Assembly: GCA_938044705.1 (NCBI GenBank)
Contig: CALIOL010000191.1
Location: 1-38,876 of the forward strand
Length of the DNA stretch: 38,876 bases
Source: an uncultured Ilumatobacter sp.
Lineage (GTDB): Bacteria > Actinomycetota > Acidimicrobiia > Acidimicrobiales > Ilumatobacteraceae
Direction of reading: 5' to 3'
Below are positions 22,451 through 31,368 of this stretch, piece by piece (the stretch's first letter is position 1; each line of letters opens with the position of its first letter). Below the pieces are notes generated by a model that saw only the letters and a program-made list of their open reading frames with translations, did not search any database and was not told the DNA's origin. A program made the position numbers and the translations under genes.

Positions 22451-24412
22451 TCAGGCGTCGCGGATGGCGCCGACGAGTCCGTCAGCGTCGAGCCCGTAGC
22501 GAGCGTGGATGTTGTTCGCCTTGGGGTCATGAGGGTGGAACTTCGTCGGCAGCCCGAGCGGCGTCACCGGAACCGAGCCGTCGATCTCGCAGACCTCGGT
22601 CGCAATCGCCATACCGATCCCGCCGTCGCGAATACCGTCCTCGATCGTGATGACGGCTCGGTGTGCGGCTGCATCGGCGATCATCGCAGGGTCGAGCGGT
22701 GCGCAGCAGCGTGCGTCCCACACCGTCACGGCTGGACCGCCGTCATCGGCCAACACGCGTGCGGCCTTCTCAGCGGTCTCGAGCATCTTGCCGATCGCGA
22801 TCACGCACACTGCGTCGCCGGGGTCGGACGCGGCGACGACCTTGCGGCCCAGGGTGCCAACGCCGACTTCGTGCTCGGTGACCTGACGCGCTGCGCCTCG
22901 GGGATAGCGAATGACGACCGGACCCTCGTCTGCGAGCGCCGGAGCGTCGTGCAACATCTGCGTGAGCTCCTGGGCGCTCGACGGTACGAGGACCCGCATC
23001 CCGGGCACCTTCGACAGGAGCGCCATGTCGTAGACGCCGTGATGGCTGGCACCGTCCGGGCCGGTCAGCCCAGCACGGTCGAGACAGAAGATCACCGGCA
23101 GGCGGTGCATCGCAACGTCGTAGACCACCTGGTCCCAGGCTCGGTTGAGGAACGTGGAGTAGATGGCGACGACCGGGCGCAGGCCGCCCATTGCCATGCC
23201 AGCAGCGCTGGTGACGGCGTGCTGTTCGGCGATACCCACGTCGAAGAAGCGGTCGGGGAAACGTTCCTGGAACGGGATCAGCCCGGTGGGGCCCGGCATC
23301 GCCGCCGTGATCGCCACCAGACGCGGGTCGGCTTCGGCCTCTTTGACGATCGCATCGGCGAACGCCTGCGTGTAGCCCGTAGCGACAGCTTTCGGGGGTC
23401 CGACGGCAGGGTCGAACACCGGGGCGTCGTGGAGGTTCTTTTCGTCGTCGTCTTCGGCGGGTGAGTAACCGCGGCCCTTCTGCGTGAGCATGTGGACCAC
23501 GATCGGGCCTTCTTCGGACAGCTCGATGGCGTTGTGGAGCGCCTCTTCCATCTCCGCGACGTTGTGACCGTCGAACGGGCCGACGTAACGCGTCCCGAGC
23601 GCTTCGAAGAACGACGGCGGTTGCAGAAACTCGCGCACCCCGGCCTTGAATGCATCCATGGCGGATCCGGCCTGGTTGCCGACGACGGGCAGACCCTGAA
23701 GGAAGTCCTCGATCCTGCGCTGGCGACGCACGTACACCGGATTCTGGCGGATGTCGGTGAGCGCGTGGGAGAGCTTGCCCGTCACCCGGTCCGTGATGGT
23801 CGGACGCTCGATCGACGGGTGATTCTCCTGTTCGTCGTGGCCCTGGGAGTTCGCCGACAGGTTCGAGATCGTCGGCGCGTACGACCGCCCGTTGTCGTTG
23901 AGGATGACGATCACACCGCGGCGGTGGTGGCCCATGTTGTTGAGCGCCTCGTAGGCCATGCCGCCGGTCATGGCACCGTCGCCGATCACTGCGACGACGT
24001 GGCGGCGGTCGTTGGTGCCGAGATCGCGTGCCGCAGCGATGCCGTCGGCGTACGACAGCACGGTCGAGGCGTGGCTGTTCTCGATGAGATCGTGCTCGGA
24101 CTCTTCCCGGCTGGGGTAGCCCGACAAGCCTCCGGCCTGGCGCAACGTCTCGAATTGGGACTGGCGACCGGTCACGATCTTGTGGACGTAGGCCTGATGG
24201 CCCGTGTCCCACAGAATCGCGTCTTTCGGTGACTCGAAGACGCGGTGCAGCGCCAGGGTCAGCTCGACCGCACCCAGGTTGGATCCCAGGTGTCCGCCGA
24301 CTTCGGAAACGGCACCGACGATGAAGTCGCGGATCTCCCCGGCGAGATCTCCGAGTTGATCATGGTCGAGCGTCCGCAGGTCACTGGGTTGACGGATGCG
24401 CTCGAGGTACAT
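22451..24412 (-). CDS. dxs: 1-deoxy-D-xylulose-5-phosphate synthase
   Basis: A full-length 653-residue DXS, the first enzyme of the MEP pathway to isopentenyl diphosphate. It condenses pyruvate with glyceraldehyde 3-phosphate using thiamine diphosphate. Visible motifs are WDTGHQAYVHKI (His72), the TPP-binding IGDGAMTGGMAYEALNN (143-159) with LNDN (171-174), the substrate loop after SGYPSREESEHD, the pyrimidine-site segment GIAEQHAVTSAAGMA and DRAGLTGPDGASHHGVYDM. The end, GLPTKFHPHDPKANNIHARY, is typical. The ATG at 24412 gives the standard N-terminus, YLERIRQPSDLRTL. A methyltransferase gene ends 50 bases upstream on the same strand and may share its promoter. Nothing looks disrupted. Confidence 0.98.
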   Translation of the reverse strand: MYLERIRQPSDLRTLDHDQLGDLAGEIRDFIVGAVSEVGGHLGSNLGAVELTLALHRVFESPKDAILWDTGHQAYVHKIVTGRQSQFETLRQAGGLSGYPSREESEHDLIENSHASTVLSYADGIAAARDLGTNDRRHVVAVIGDGAMTGGMAYEALNNMGHHRRGVIVILNDNGRSYAPTISNLSANSQGHDEQENHPSIERPTITDRVTGKLSHALTDIRQNPVYVRRQRRIEDFLQGLPVVGNQAGSAMDAFKAGVREFLQPPSFFEALGTRYVGPFDGHNVAEMEEALHNAIELSEEGPIVVHMLTQKGRGYSPAEDDDEKNLHDAPVFDPAVGPPKAVATGYTQAFADAIVKEAEADPRLVAITAAMPGPTGLIPFQERFPDRFFDVGIAEQHAVTSAAGMAMGGLRPVVAIYSTFLNRAWDQVVYDVAMHRLPVIFCLDRAGLTGPDGASHHGVYDMALLSKVPGMRVLVPSSAQELTQMLHDAPALADEGPVVIRYPRGAARQVTEHEVGVGTLGRKVVAASDPGDAVCVIAIGKMLETAEKAARVLADDGGPAVTVWDARCCAPLDPAMIADAAAHRAVITIEDGIRDGGIGMAIATEVCEIDGSVPVTPLGLPTKFHPHDPKANNIHARYGLDADGLVGAIRDA

Positions 24413-24462
24413 ACAAGCGCAACGCTACTCCTCACGATCGCCGCGGTCACTGCGAGCGCAGA

Positions 24463-25221
24463 TCAGCCGGCGTCGACGCGGCCGAGTCGGTAGACCGTCA
24501 CGTGATGATCGGCGTCCCCGTCGAACGGCGTGCCTCCCATGTCGGCGTCTCGGCGCTCGACGCGGAACCCGGCGTTCGCGGCCATCTCGTCGAGTTCGCC
24601 AGGCGCTGCCCAGCGAATCGACCAGGGTCGGAGTCGAACACCGCCGGCCTCCGTGAATTCGACGAACTGGCCACTGGTGCGCTGTTCGTCGGGTCGATGA
24701 TCGGATACCGACAGCACGACTCGGTCGACGGTCATCGATCTCACGTTCACGTCGCGACCGGCCGGCGCCTGCTCATCGGGCACGATCGCCTCGACGACGA
24801 ACCTGCCACCCGGCCGCAACCGCGCAGCGACCTGGCGGAAACAACGGCGCTGAGCGTCGTCGTCGAGCAGATTGAAGATCGTGTTGTACGCGACGAGGCA
24901 CGCGTCGAATGGCCCGTCGGGCAACTCGTCGACCATGTCGCCGCACACCGTTGCGACCGGGGCGTCGTCCGCCAGCGCCCGCGCGGCGAGTCTGGAGAGC
25001 ATCGCCTCGCTCGAGTCGACGCCGGTGACCTCGAGGCCCGCCCGAGCCATCGGAACAGCGAGGCGGCCGGTGCCGACGCCGAGTTCGAGGACGCGGCCAC
25101 CGGCTCCTGCCACCTCCACCATTCGGGTGACGGTCGCATCGACGTCGGTCACGTCGGAGTACCACTCGTCGTAGACGTCAGCGAACCCGTCTCCGTAGCT
25201 CGTCGAGTCGTAGCCGTGCAT
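24463..25221 (-). CDS. Class I SAM-dependent methyltransferase
   Basis: A 252-residue methyltransferase. Motif I VLELGVGTGRLAV (44-56) is followed by an acidic VTGVDSSEAM after strand 2, GDMVDELPDGPFDACLVAYN (motifs II-III) and LRPGGRFVVEAIVPDEQ (motif post III). The C-terminal part is a small beta-rich cap ending HHVTVYRLGR. These motifs fit small-molecule methyltransferases of the Methyltransf_25 group; a substrate cannot be named. The N-terminal YGDGFADVYDEWYSDVTDVD is a common lead-in for sugar or antibiotic-type methyltransferases. It precedes dxs with a 50-base gap and is divergent from the membrane protein gene at 25307. Confidence 0.93.
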   Translation of the reverse strand: MHGYDSTSYGDGFADVYDEWYSDVTDVDATVTRMVEVAGAGGRVLELGVGTGRLAVPMARAGLEVTGVDSSEAMLSRLAARALADDAPVATVCGDMVDELPDGPFDACLVAYNTIFNLLDDDAQRRCFRQVAARLRPGGRFVVEAIVPDEQAPAGRDVNVRSMTVDRVVLSVSDHRPDEQRTSGQFVEFTEAGGVRLRPWSIRWAAPGELDEMAANAGFRVERRDADMGGTPFDGDADHHVTVYRLGRVDAG

Positions 25222-25306
25222 CGGCGGGCACGCTAGTACCGGCTTCGCGTCGAACGTGGAGGTCGAACGCCGGGTTCGGTGGTCGCTGTGGTGCGATGAT
25301 GGGGTG

Positions 25307-26296
25307 ATGACCGACGACGGCGGCGCCTGGGAGCGACTCGACGCGGCCGCCGCAACCCCTCGTGCGTTGAGCTCGCAGTCGGGCGTCGGAGACGGTCGTC
25401 GCGCGACGTCCTACCGCTTGCGCCGAAGTAGGGGCCCCTTGCTCGCGTCGCTCGATGGTGGCGGCTCGATCCTGCAGCGCAGGCTTCGTGACGTGATCGT
25501 CGGGGCCGCGGTGATCCTCGGACCGGCCGTGGCGCTGAACGTCTGGGTGACGATTCTCGGGTACGACCGGCTCGATCCGGACAGCTCGGCACTGCCATCG
25601 TTCATCAGCGACGACACCGGTGGCGGTATCGAGGACCTGGCGACGTGGATGTCGATCGTCTTCGTCAGCCTCGTCACCGCGGTGGTCGGCTACTTCGCAG
25701 CGCAGATTCTGCTCGGAGAACGCTTCCGCAACCCGGTCTCGTTGAGTCGAGCGCTGTCGCGCACGGCACGGCGACTCCCATCGATCGTTGCTGCGTGGGC
25801 ACTCACGCACTGGTGGTACCCGATCATGGTGCTCATCGTCGTCACGGCCGATTCAGACGTGGTCGGACTCTGGGTGTTCCTGTTCATCTTCGTTGCGTGG
25901 TTCTGCTCGGCAGCAACGCTGCTGGTGATTCCGGCGATGGCCGGCGAGCGCCTGGGCCCGCTCGCCGCTGCGAAGCGCAACTGGCATCTCGTCAAGCTGC
26001 GCTACGGGCTGTGCCTCTTGTTCGTCCTGGTCGCCACCACACTCGGATCCTGCTTGCTGTTCGGAATCGCCACCCTCGTCCCGCTGCTCGAGCAATTCGG
26101 GTTCCTCGAGCTGGGCAACGCCGGTTGGATCGTGCAGAGCGTGATGGTGCAGCTCGCCGTCCTCGTCGTCGTACCGCTCATCGCTTTGGGAACTGCGCAG
26201 GCGTACCTCGAGGTCCGTCTCGATGGCGAGGGCCTCGATCTGCAGATCGACGCCGGGCGAGCGTTCGGACCGAGTGTTGACAAGGTTCGATCATGA
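25307..26296 (+). CDS. Polytopic membrane protein heading the DUF4129-MoxR-DUF58 operon
   Basis: A 329-residue membrane protein with a charged cytoplasmic N-terminus of about 60 residues and six or so hydrophobic segments. Examples are VIVGAAVILGPAVALNVWVT, VFVSLVTAVVGYFAAQILLG, LWVFLFIFVAWFCSAATLL, CLLFVLVATTLGSCLLFGIA and VMVQLAVLVVVPLIALG. A conserved-looking PAMAGERLGPLAAAKRNWHLVK loop recalls glycerophosphodiester-phosphodiesterase-type or DUF975-type membrane domains, but I do not assign it. The ATG at 25307 (GTG at 25304 is possible) follows GGGG; the stop overlaps the next ATG (ATGA). It is the first gene of a five-gene coupled operon, so it probably belongs to the same envelope-related complex. 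Confidence 0.85.
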   Translation: MTDDGGAWERLDAAAATPRALSSQSGVGDGRRATSYRLRRSRGPLLASLDGGGSILQRRLRDVIVGAAVILGPAVALNVWVTILGYDRLDPDSSALPSFISDDTGGGIEDLATWMSIVFVSLVTAVVGYFAAQILLGERFRNPVSLSRALSRTARRLPSIVAAWALTHWWYPIMVLIVVTADSDVVGLWVFLFIFVAWFCSAATLLVIPAMAGERLGPLAAAKRNWHLVKLRYGLCLLFVLVATTLGSCLLFGIATLVPLLEQFGFLELGNAGWIVQSVMVQLAVLVVVPLIALGTAQAYLEVRLDGEGLDLQIDAGRAFGPSVDKVRS

Positions 26297-27057
26297 ACGC
26301 CGCAGCGCTCGCCGCTGTGTGGATCCGTGTCACGGATCCGCTCGGTCCGTCTGACATCGATCCCGATGATGCTCGCGATCGCGCGTGTGAGGTCACGAGC
26401 AGCGGGAGCATCTGCAACCCGGCTGAGCCTCCACCGCCTGAGCCGCCGCGCGATGCGCCCGACGTCGATCTCGACCCGGGTGTCGGAGCAGGCTTCTTCG
26501 GTCAGCTGTTGGTTGCGCTGTTGGTGATCGGGCTCGTGGTCGCCGTTGCCTGGCTCGTGATGCGATGGCTCGACGGATCTGGTGGATCAGCCGACGACAA
26601 CGACGACGGCGAGCTGCTCGACGTTGACGAAGCGGTGGACGAGATGGTGGATGCGCGGATCGTCGACCACGAGACGCCGCCGGACCGATGGCGCCGCCTG
26701 GCCGGAGAGGCGCGTTCCGCAGGAGACCATCGAGAGGCGGTTCGTTGTCAGTACCGTGCGCTCATCGGCGACCTCGCTCGGGCGGGGTATGTAGACGAGA
26801 TTCCGGGGCGGACGAGTGGCGAAGAGCGCGACCAGGTCGCAGAGATCGCGCCGCGACTCGGCGACGGCGGGCATGACGTCGCTCGCCAATTCGACGTTGC
26901 TGCCGACACGTTCGACGCCGCCTGGTTCGACGACGGCGTGGTGACCAGCGCCGACGACGAACGGTTTCTCGCTGCCGAGCGCGCCGTTCTCGACGTCGTG
27001 CTCACGGGTGCGAACAAGCGGGTGGCTCGCGACTCGACCCGAGTCGAGGTGTCGTAG
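26293..27057 (+). CDS. DUF4129 domain protein
   Basis: A 254-residue protein with a short exported or flexible N-terminus (1-65) and one membrane helix (FGQLLVALLVIGLVVAVAWL, about 69-88). The C-terminal cytoplasmic domain has the DUF4129 pattern WRRLAGEARSAGDHREAVRCQYRALI, given here as WRRLAGEA through YRALI, then the GRTSGEERDQVAE segment. DUF4129 proteins usually lie next to transglutaminase-like, DUF58 and MoxR genes; the transglutaminase partner is missing here. The ATG overlaps the previous stop in ATGA, and the TAG stop shares one base with the next GTG (TAGTG). Confidence 0.92.
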   Translation: MNAAALAAVWIRVTDPLGPSDIDPDDARDRACEVTSSGSICNPAEPPPPEPPRDAPDVDLDPGVGAGFFGQLLVALLVIGLVVAVAWLVMRWLDGSGGSADDNDDGELLDVDEAVDEMVDARIVDHETPPDRWRRLAGEARSAGDHREAVRCQYRALIGDLARAGYVDEIPGRTSGEERDQVAEIAPRLGDGGHDVARQFDVAADTFDAAWFDDGVVTSADDERFLAAERAVLDVVLTGANKRVARDSTRVEVS

Positions 27058-28313
27058 TGGCACGAACAGCAACGCAGAGCACCGGCGCAAGCGGCGGCGT
27101 CAAGGCTGTCGGCGCAATGGTCTTCGTGATCGTGATGGCGTTGGTGGTGCTGTTGTTGGTGCGCGCGAGACCTGCGAGCGAACCGTATGACCCACGCTCG
27201 GGCCAACCGGACGGCGCACGAGGGCTGGTGTTGACCCTGCAGGACGCTGGGGCCGATGTCGACTCGACGTCGGATGTGCCCTCGCCTGACCAGGCGGGTT
27301 CCGCTCGGATCTTGGTCCTGGACGACCGATTGGACGACGAACAACGCAACGCGGTACTCGACTTCGCCGAGGCCGGCGGTGTCGTGGTGGTCGCCGACCC
27401 ATCTTCGACACTGCACGGCGGGCCGGACGTCGACGGCGGCGCCGTCCCGATCTCCGGAGCCACGTCTGCTGCGGAGCGCCGTGATGCCGAAGCCGAACGC
27501 AACGTCGCTCCAGGTGAATGCACCATCGGCGCACTCGCCGAGCTGCGCGGTGTCTTCGTTCCGAGCGGCGTGCTCTTTCCCGTGGGTCCGGCCGAACCGC
27601 AGTGCTTTACCGACGCTCCCGGCGCAGACGGTCACGCGTTCGTGATCGCCCGAGAATTCGGTGCGGGGCTCATCGTCGGCCTCGGTGACAACGACGCCTT
27701 CGTCAACCTCTCTTTGCGGCGCGCGGACAATTCGGGCCTGATCGTTTCGCTGCTCGTCCCCACACGTGGCACCGATGTGGCATTCGTGACCGGCCGCGGC
27801 GCGAGCCCGACGGTGAGCGACGTCGGTTCTGGAGACGACACCTTGCGCGATCTCGTCCCGACTTGGGCCTGGATGTCGCTGGTGCTGGGAGCGATCGCCT
27901 TCGTCGTGTTCGCCGTGTCGCGAAGTGCCAGAGAGGGTCGGATCGTGAGCGAGCCGGTCGCGGCACCGATCGCTGGAAGTGAACTGGTTTCGGCGACCGG
28001 AAACCTGATGCAGCGCGCCGGTCATGCGTCGCGTGCGGGGTGGCTGCTGCTGTCTCGGCTGCACCGCGATCTCTGCCAGGCGCACGGCGTCGATGTCAAC
28101 GCGCCCCTGGAGGACCTCGATCGCGCCGTCGCCGAACGTTCTGGGGTCGCTCAGGGAGAGACCGAACATCTGCTTCGCCGCACGGCCTCGGACACCGCTT
28201 CACTCGTTGCGCTCACCGCCGCAATCGACCAGATGCGACGGCAGGTCTTCGGTGAGCCGCTCACTTCGAACAGTACGACCGCCCCGAATGATGAAAGGGT
28301 CACGACATCATGA
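27057..28313 (+). CDS. DUF4350 domain membrane protein
   Basis: A 418-residue protein with an N-terminal membrane helix (MVFVIVMALVVLLLVRA), a periplasm-facing DUF4350 domain (SGQPDGARGLVLTLQDAGAD, then ILVLDDRLDDEQRNAVLDF and GGVVVVADPSS, with FVNLSLRRADNS later), a second membrane helix (WMSLVLGAIAFVVFAVS) and a cytoplasmic tail. DUF4350 resembles the GIFT/class-I glutamine amidotransferase-like fold of related motility proteins, without an obvious catalytic Cys. It starts with GTG sharing the G of the preceding TAG stop, and its stop overlaps the MoxR start (ATGA). It is a standard member of MoxR-DUF58-DUF4350 operons in actinobacteria. Confidence 0.9.
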   Translation: MARTATQSTGASGGVKAVGAMVFVIVMALVVLLLVRARPASEPYDPRSGQPDGARGLVLTLQDAGADVDSTSDVPSPDQAGSARILVLDDRLDDEQRNAVLDFAEAGGVVVVADPSSTLHGGPDVDGGAVPISGATSAAERRDAEAERNVAPGECTIGALAELRGVFVPSGVLFPVGPAEPQCFTDAPGADGHAFVIAREFGAGLIVGLGDNDAFVNLSLRRADNSGLIVSLLVPTRGTDVAFVTGRGASPTVSDVGSGDDTLRDLVPTWAWMSLVLGAIAFVVFAVSRSAREGRIVSEPVAAPIAGSELVSATGNLMQRAGHASRAGWLLLSRLHRDLCQAHGVDVNAPLEDLDRAVAERSGVAQGETEHLLRRTASDTASLVALTAAIDQMRRQVFGEPLTSNSTTAPNDERVTTS

Positions 28314-29344
28314 ACCAGCCACCGGATCAACCGTTGCAGCCACCTCCACCCGCCCCGCCGAGCGACATGAGTACGGCATCTGTCGGAGAGTCAGCTGCTC
28401 GGCGGGCGGTGCTCGACGTCCGCGAGGAGGTCGGCAAGGTCATCGTCGGGCAGCAGGGAGTGCTCAGCGGGGTGATCACCGCGCTGTTGGTCAACGGGCA
28501 CGTCCTGCTCGAAGGCGTTCCCGGCGTCGCCAAGACGCTGCTTGCGAAGACCCTCGCCGCAGCGTTCGACATGCAGTTCTCCCGTGTCCAGTTCACCCCG
28601 GACCTGATGCCGTCCGATGTGGTCGGTCTCTCGGTTCTGGACCAGGTGCCCGGCCAGGCGCCCACGTTCCGCTTCCGTGAGGGCCCGGTCTTCACCAACC
28701 TGCTGCTCGCCGACGAGATCAACCGGACACCGCCCAAGACGCAAGCCGCGTTGCTCGAAGCGATGGAGGAGCGACAGGTCTCGATCGAGGGAACCACGCA
28801 CCCACTGCCGACCCCGTTCCTGGTGATCGCCACACAGAACCCGATCGAGTACGAAGGCACTTTCCCGTTGCCGGAGGCGCAACTCGATCGCTTCTTGTTC
28901 AAGCTCGTCGTCGGGTATCCCACGGAGGAACAGGAACACGACATGCTCGCTCGGCACCACGGTGGCATGAACCCGCACGCCACCGCCGATCTCATTCGTC
29001 CTGTTGCGTCCGCAGACGATCTCGCCGCAGCGCGACGCGAGGTCGACCGGGTCACCGTCGAGCCCGCAGTGTTGCGGTACATCGTGCAACTCGCCCGAGC
29101 CACACGAGAGTCGCCGTCGCTGCAGCTCGGGGTGTCCCCGCGCGGCATGACCTGGCTGCTTCACTCGGCCAAGGCTTGGGCATGGCTGTCCGGGCGCGGG
29201 TTCGTCACACCCGACGAGGTCAAGGCGATTGCCAAGCCGTGCCTGAGACACCGCGTGCTCGTCCGCCCCGAACTCGAACTCGAGGGGACCGCCGCCGATG
29301 CGGTGATCGACGGCCTGCTCGCGACGGTTCCGACGCCTCGCTGA
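28310..29344 (+). CDS. MoxR-family AAA+ ATPase
   Basis: A 344-residue MoxR ATPase: Walker A GVPGVAKT (69-76), arginine-rich and pore features VQFTPDLMPSDVVG, Walker B LLADEINRTPPKTQAALLE (132-150), sensor-1 VIATQNPIEYEGTFPLPEAQ (172-191), and a C-terminal lid ending LLATVPTPR. This is the canonical DUF58-associated MoxR, distinct from the CoxD-type at 15529 and the GVGKT-type at 40. It probably remodels a client together with DUF58, with the DUF4350 and DUF4129 membrane proteins as scaffold. The first 20 residues are Pro-rich. The ATG overlaps the DUF4350 stop (ATGA). Confidence 0.96.
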   Translation: MNQPPDQPLQPPPPAPPSDMSTASVGESAARRAVLDVREEVGKVIVGQQGVLSGVITALLVNGHVLLEGVPGVAKTLLAKTLAAAFDMQFSRVQFTPDLMPSDVVGLSVLDQVPGQAPTFRFREGPVFTNLLLADEINRTPPKTQAALLEAMEERQVSIEGTTHPLPTPFLVIATQNPIEYEGTFPLPEAQLDRFLFKLVVGYPTEEQEHDMLARHHGGMNPHATADLIRPVASADDLAAARREVDRVTVEPAVLRYIVQLARATRESPSLQLGVSPRGMTWLLHSAKAWAWLSGRGFVTPDEVKAIAKPCLRHRVLVRPELELEGTAADAVIDGLLATVPTPR

Positions 29345-29388
29345 CGCCGAATGCTCGTGTCCACCACGCAGCGAGACGTCTGTCCGCA

Positions 29389-30717
29389 ATGACCGCACGC
29401 CGCACTCGAAGCGTGCCGATACCGACCGGGTGGTCGGCGTTGTTGATCGCTTTGGTCGTCGTGCCGCTGGCGATCGTTCAGCCGGATCGTTGGCTGGTCA
29501 TGCTGGTGGCGCTGTTAGCGATCGCAGTGGCGATGATCGTCGACTTCGCAGCAGCACCGAATCCGTCGGGCATCGACGTCGTGCGGGAGTTCCCGTCATC
29601 GCTCACGCTCGGTGAGACCGGCGACCTGCGGTGGCTCGTCCAGAATCGCACGGGTCGCTCGGTTCGCGTGAGTGTCGCTGACGCACTGTGGCCGAGCTTT
29701 CAGGCGTCTCGCCGTTCGTCGCGCTTTGCGATCGCAGCGAACCGCCAACACCGGTTTGGTGCGACGATCGCGCCGCTCCGTCGCGGTCGCTTCCCGTTCG
29801 GTGCGATCACGTTGCGCACCACTGGTCCGCTGCGGCTGGTTCATCGTCAACAGACGCGAACGGTGCCCGACACGCTCGCTGTTCTTCCGGCGTACCCGTC
29901 GCGTGACCTGATGCGCACGCGAATGCGGATCCCACTCGAAACCGGTATTCGCAGCGTCCGGACGCGAGGAACCGGTACCGACTTCGACCAGCTCCGGGAG
30001 TATCGACCGGGAGACGACATCCGTCGAGTCGACTGGGCGGCCACCGCCCGGCAACAGAAGGCGATCGTTCGCGACTATCGAGCGGAGCGGAACCAGCATG
30101 TGGTCGGACTCCTCGACAACGGTCGACTGATGGCGGGCACCGTCGGTGGTGCACCGCGCGTGGAACACGCGATGGACGCCGTCTTGGGGCTGACCCAGGT
30201 CGCGTCGCAACTGGGCGACAACGTCGGGCTCATCACGTTCGACAACCAGGTGCGCGGCATCGTCCCCTCGTCCAACAGCAAGGCGCAGTTCGCACGTGTC
30301 ACCGAGGCGATGTATCTCCTCGATCCGCAGTACGACGAGAGTGCGTATCGCGTCGCGTTCACCACGGCGGCCTCGCGGTTCCGGCGGCGCTCGTTGTTCG
30401 TCGTGTTCACCGACCTCGTCGAATCTGTCGTCGTGGATTCGTTGCTGCCGGCACTGAAATCGCTGACGCGAACTCACCTGGTGATGGTGGCCGCCGTGCG
30501 TGATCCCGACGTGGCGATGTGGGCGTCGACGGCGCGCCACGACGATGCCGAGGCGTCCTATCGCTCCGCTGCTGCCGTTTCCTCGCTCGATGCTCGTGAG
30601 CGGACGATCGCATCGCTCTCGGCGTTGGGAGTCGTTGTCGTCGATGCGCGACCAGGCGAACTGGCGACAGGAGTGGTCGACAAGTATCTGGAATTGAAAG
30701 CGAAGGGGCGACTGTGA
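29389..30717 (+). CDS. DUF58 domain protein
   Basis: A 442-residue DUF58 protein. Two hydrophobic N-terminal segments (about 13-52, e.g. ALLIALVVVPLAIV and WLVMLVALLAIAVAMIV) anchor it. A beta-rich region (60-165) precedes the DUF58 core, with TDFDQLREYRPGDDIRRVDW (197-216), ATARQQKAIVRDYRAERNQH and a VWA-like fold containing LLDNGRLM. DUF58 proteins are paired with MoxR ATPases and may bind a metal through the VWA-like site. The ATG at 29389 was chosen at the start of the membrane anchor; the open frame back to 29176 lies inside the MoxR gene. MoxR ends 44 bases upstream, the only gap in this operon. Confidence 0.95.
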   Translation: MTARRTRSVPIPTGWSALLIALVVVPLAIVQPDRWLVMLVALLAIAVAMIVDFAAAPNPSGIDVVREFPSSLTLGETGDLRWLVQNRTGRSVRVSVADALWPSFQASRRSSRFAIAANRQHRFGATIAPLRRGRFPFGAITLRTTGPLRLVHRQQTRTVPDTLAVLPAYPSRDLMRTRMRIPLETGIRSVRTRGTGTDFDQLREYRPGDDIRRVDWAATARQQKAIVRDYRAERNQHVVGLLDNGRLMAGTVGGAPRVEHAMDAVLGLTQVASQLGDNVGLITFDNQVRGIVPSSNSKAQFARVTEAMYLLDPQYDESAYRVAFTTAASRFRRRSLFVVFTDLVESVVVDSLLPALKSLTRTHLVMVAAVRDPDVAMWASTARHDDAEASYRSAAAVSSLDARERTIASLSALGVVVVDARPGELATGVVDKYLELKAKGRL

Positions 30718-30733
30718 ACGTGGCGGGAACGCG

Positions 30734-31357
30734 ATGACAAAGAAGACGTTGGACCTGTGGGCAACGCAGGACGTACACGAAGGCGATCGTCTCCGTCTCT
30801 TCAGTGCGGTCGCACAGGCCGTGAAGGCAACGACGGTGCTGTACCCGGGGTGCTACGTGGATGTCGCGCCGTCCTTCGTCTTCGAATCGGTGACGTACGT
30901 CGACGTCGACAAACGGGCGGCGGGATTCTTCGGTGATGCCGACGGCGTCGCAGAGATCGTCGCAGCGCACGGCGGATTGCGTGACCCGGACGTGAGCTTC
31001 GTTCACGCCGACTACACCGATGACCTCGGATTCCCCGCCGAGGCGTTCGACCTTCTTGTTTCGCTCTATGCGGGGTTCGTCTCCGAGCACTGCACGCAGT
31101 ATCTGAGGATCGGCGCCACGCTGCTGGTGAACCCGAGCCACGGCGACGCAGCTCTCGCCTCGATCGATCCTCGCTACGAACTCGCAGGCGTCGTGATCAC
31201 CGCCGATGGGGACTACCGCGTCGTCACGTCGGAGCTGTGCGAGTACCTGGTTCCGAAGAAGCCGCAGTCGGTCACGGCTGATCGGTTGCACGCAAGCGGC
31301 CGCGGCATCGACTACACCCGTTCCCCGTTTGCGTACCTCTTTACGAGGGTGGCGTAG
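30734..31357 (+). CDS. Hypothetical protein with SAM-methyltransferase-like fold
   Basis: A 207-residue cytoplasmic protein. After a helix (RLRLFSAVAQAVKATTVL) comes YPGCYVDVAPSFVFESVTYV, where a glycine-rich motif I of a methyltransferase would sit, then an acidic VDVDKRAAGFFGD in the motif II position and VSFVHADYTDD further on. The usual GxGxG is replaced by YPGCYVD, so cofactor binding is uncertain. This kind of protein recurs in bacteria as an uncharacterized family; no function is known to me. It begins 16 bases after the DUF58 stop and could be the last gene of that operon. The stop is 11 bases from the convergent oxidoreductase. Confidence 0.85.
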   Translation: MTKKTLDLWATQDVHEGDRLRLFSAVAQAVKATTVLYPGCYVDVAPSFVFESVTYVDVDKRAAGFFGDADGVAEIVAAHGGLRDPDVSFVHADYTDDLGFPAEAFDLLVSLYAGFVSEHCTQYLRIGATLLVNPSHGDAALASIDPRYELAGVVITADGDYRVVTSELCEYLVPKKPQSVTADRLHASGRGIDYTRSPFAYLFTRVA

Positions 31358-31368
31358 GCATCGGCGAC

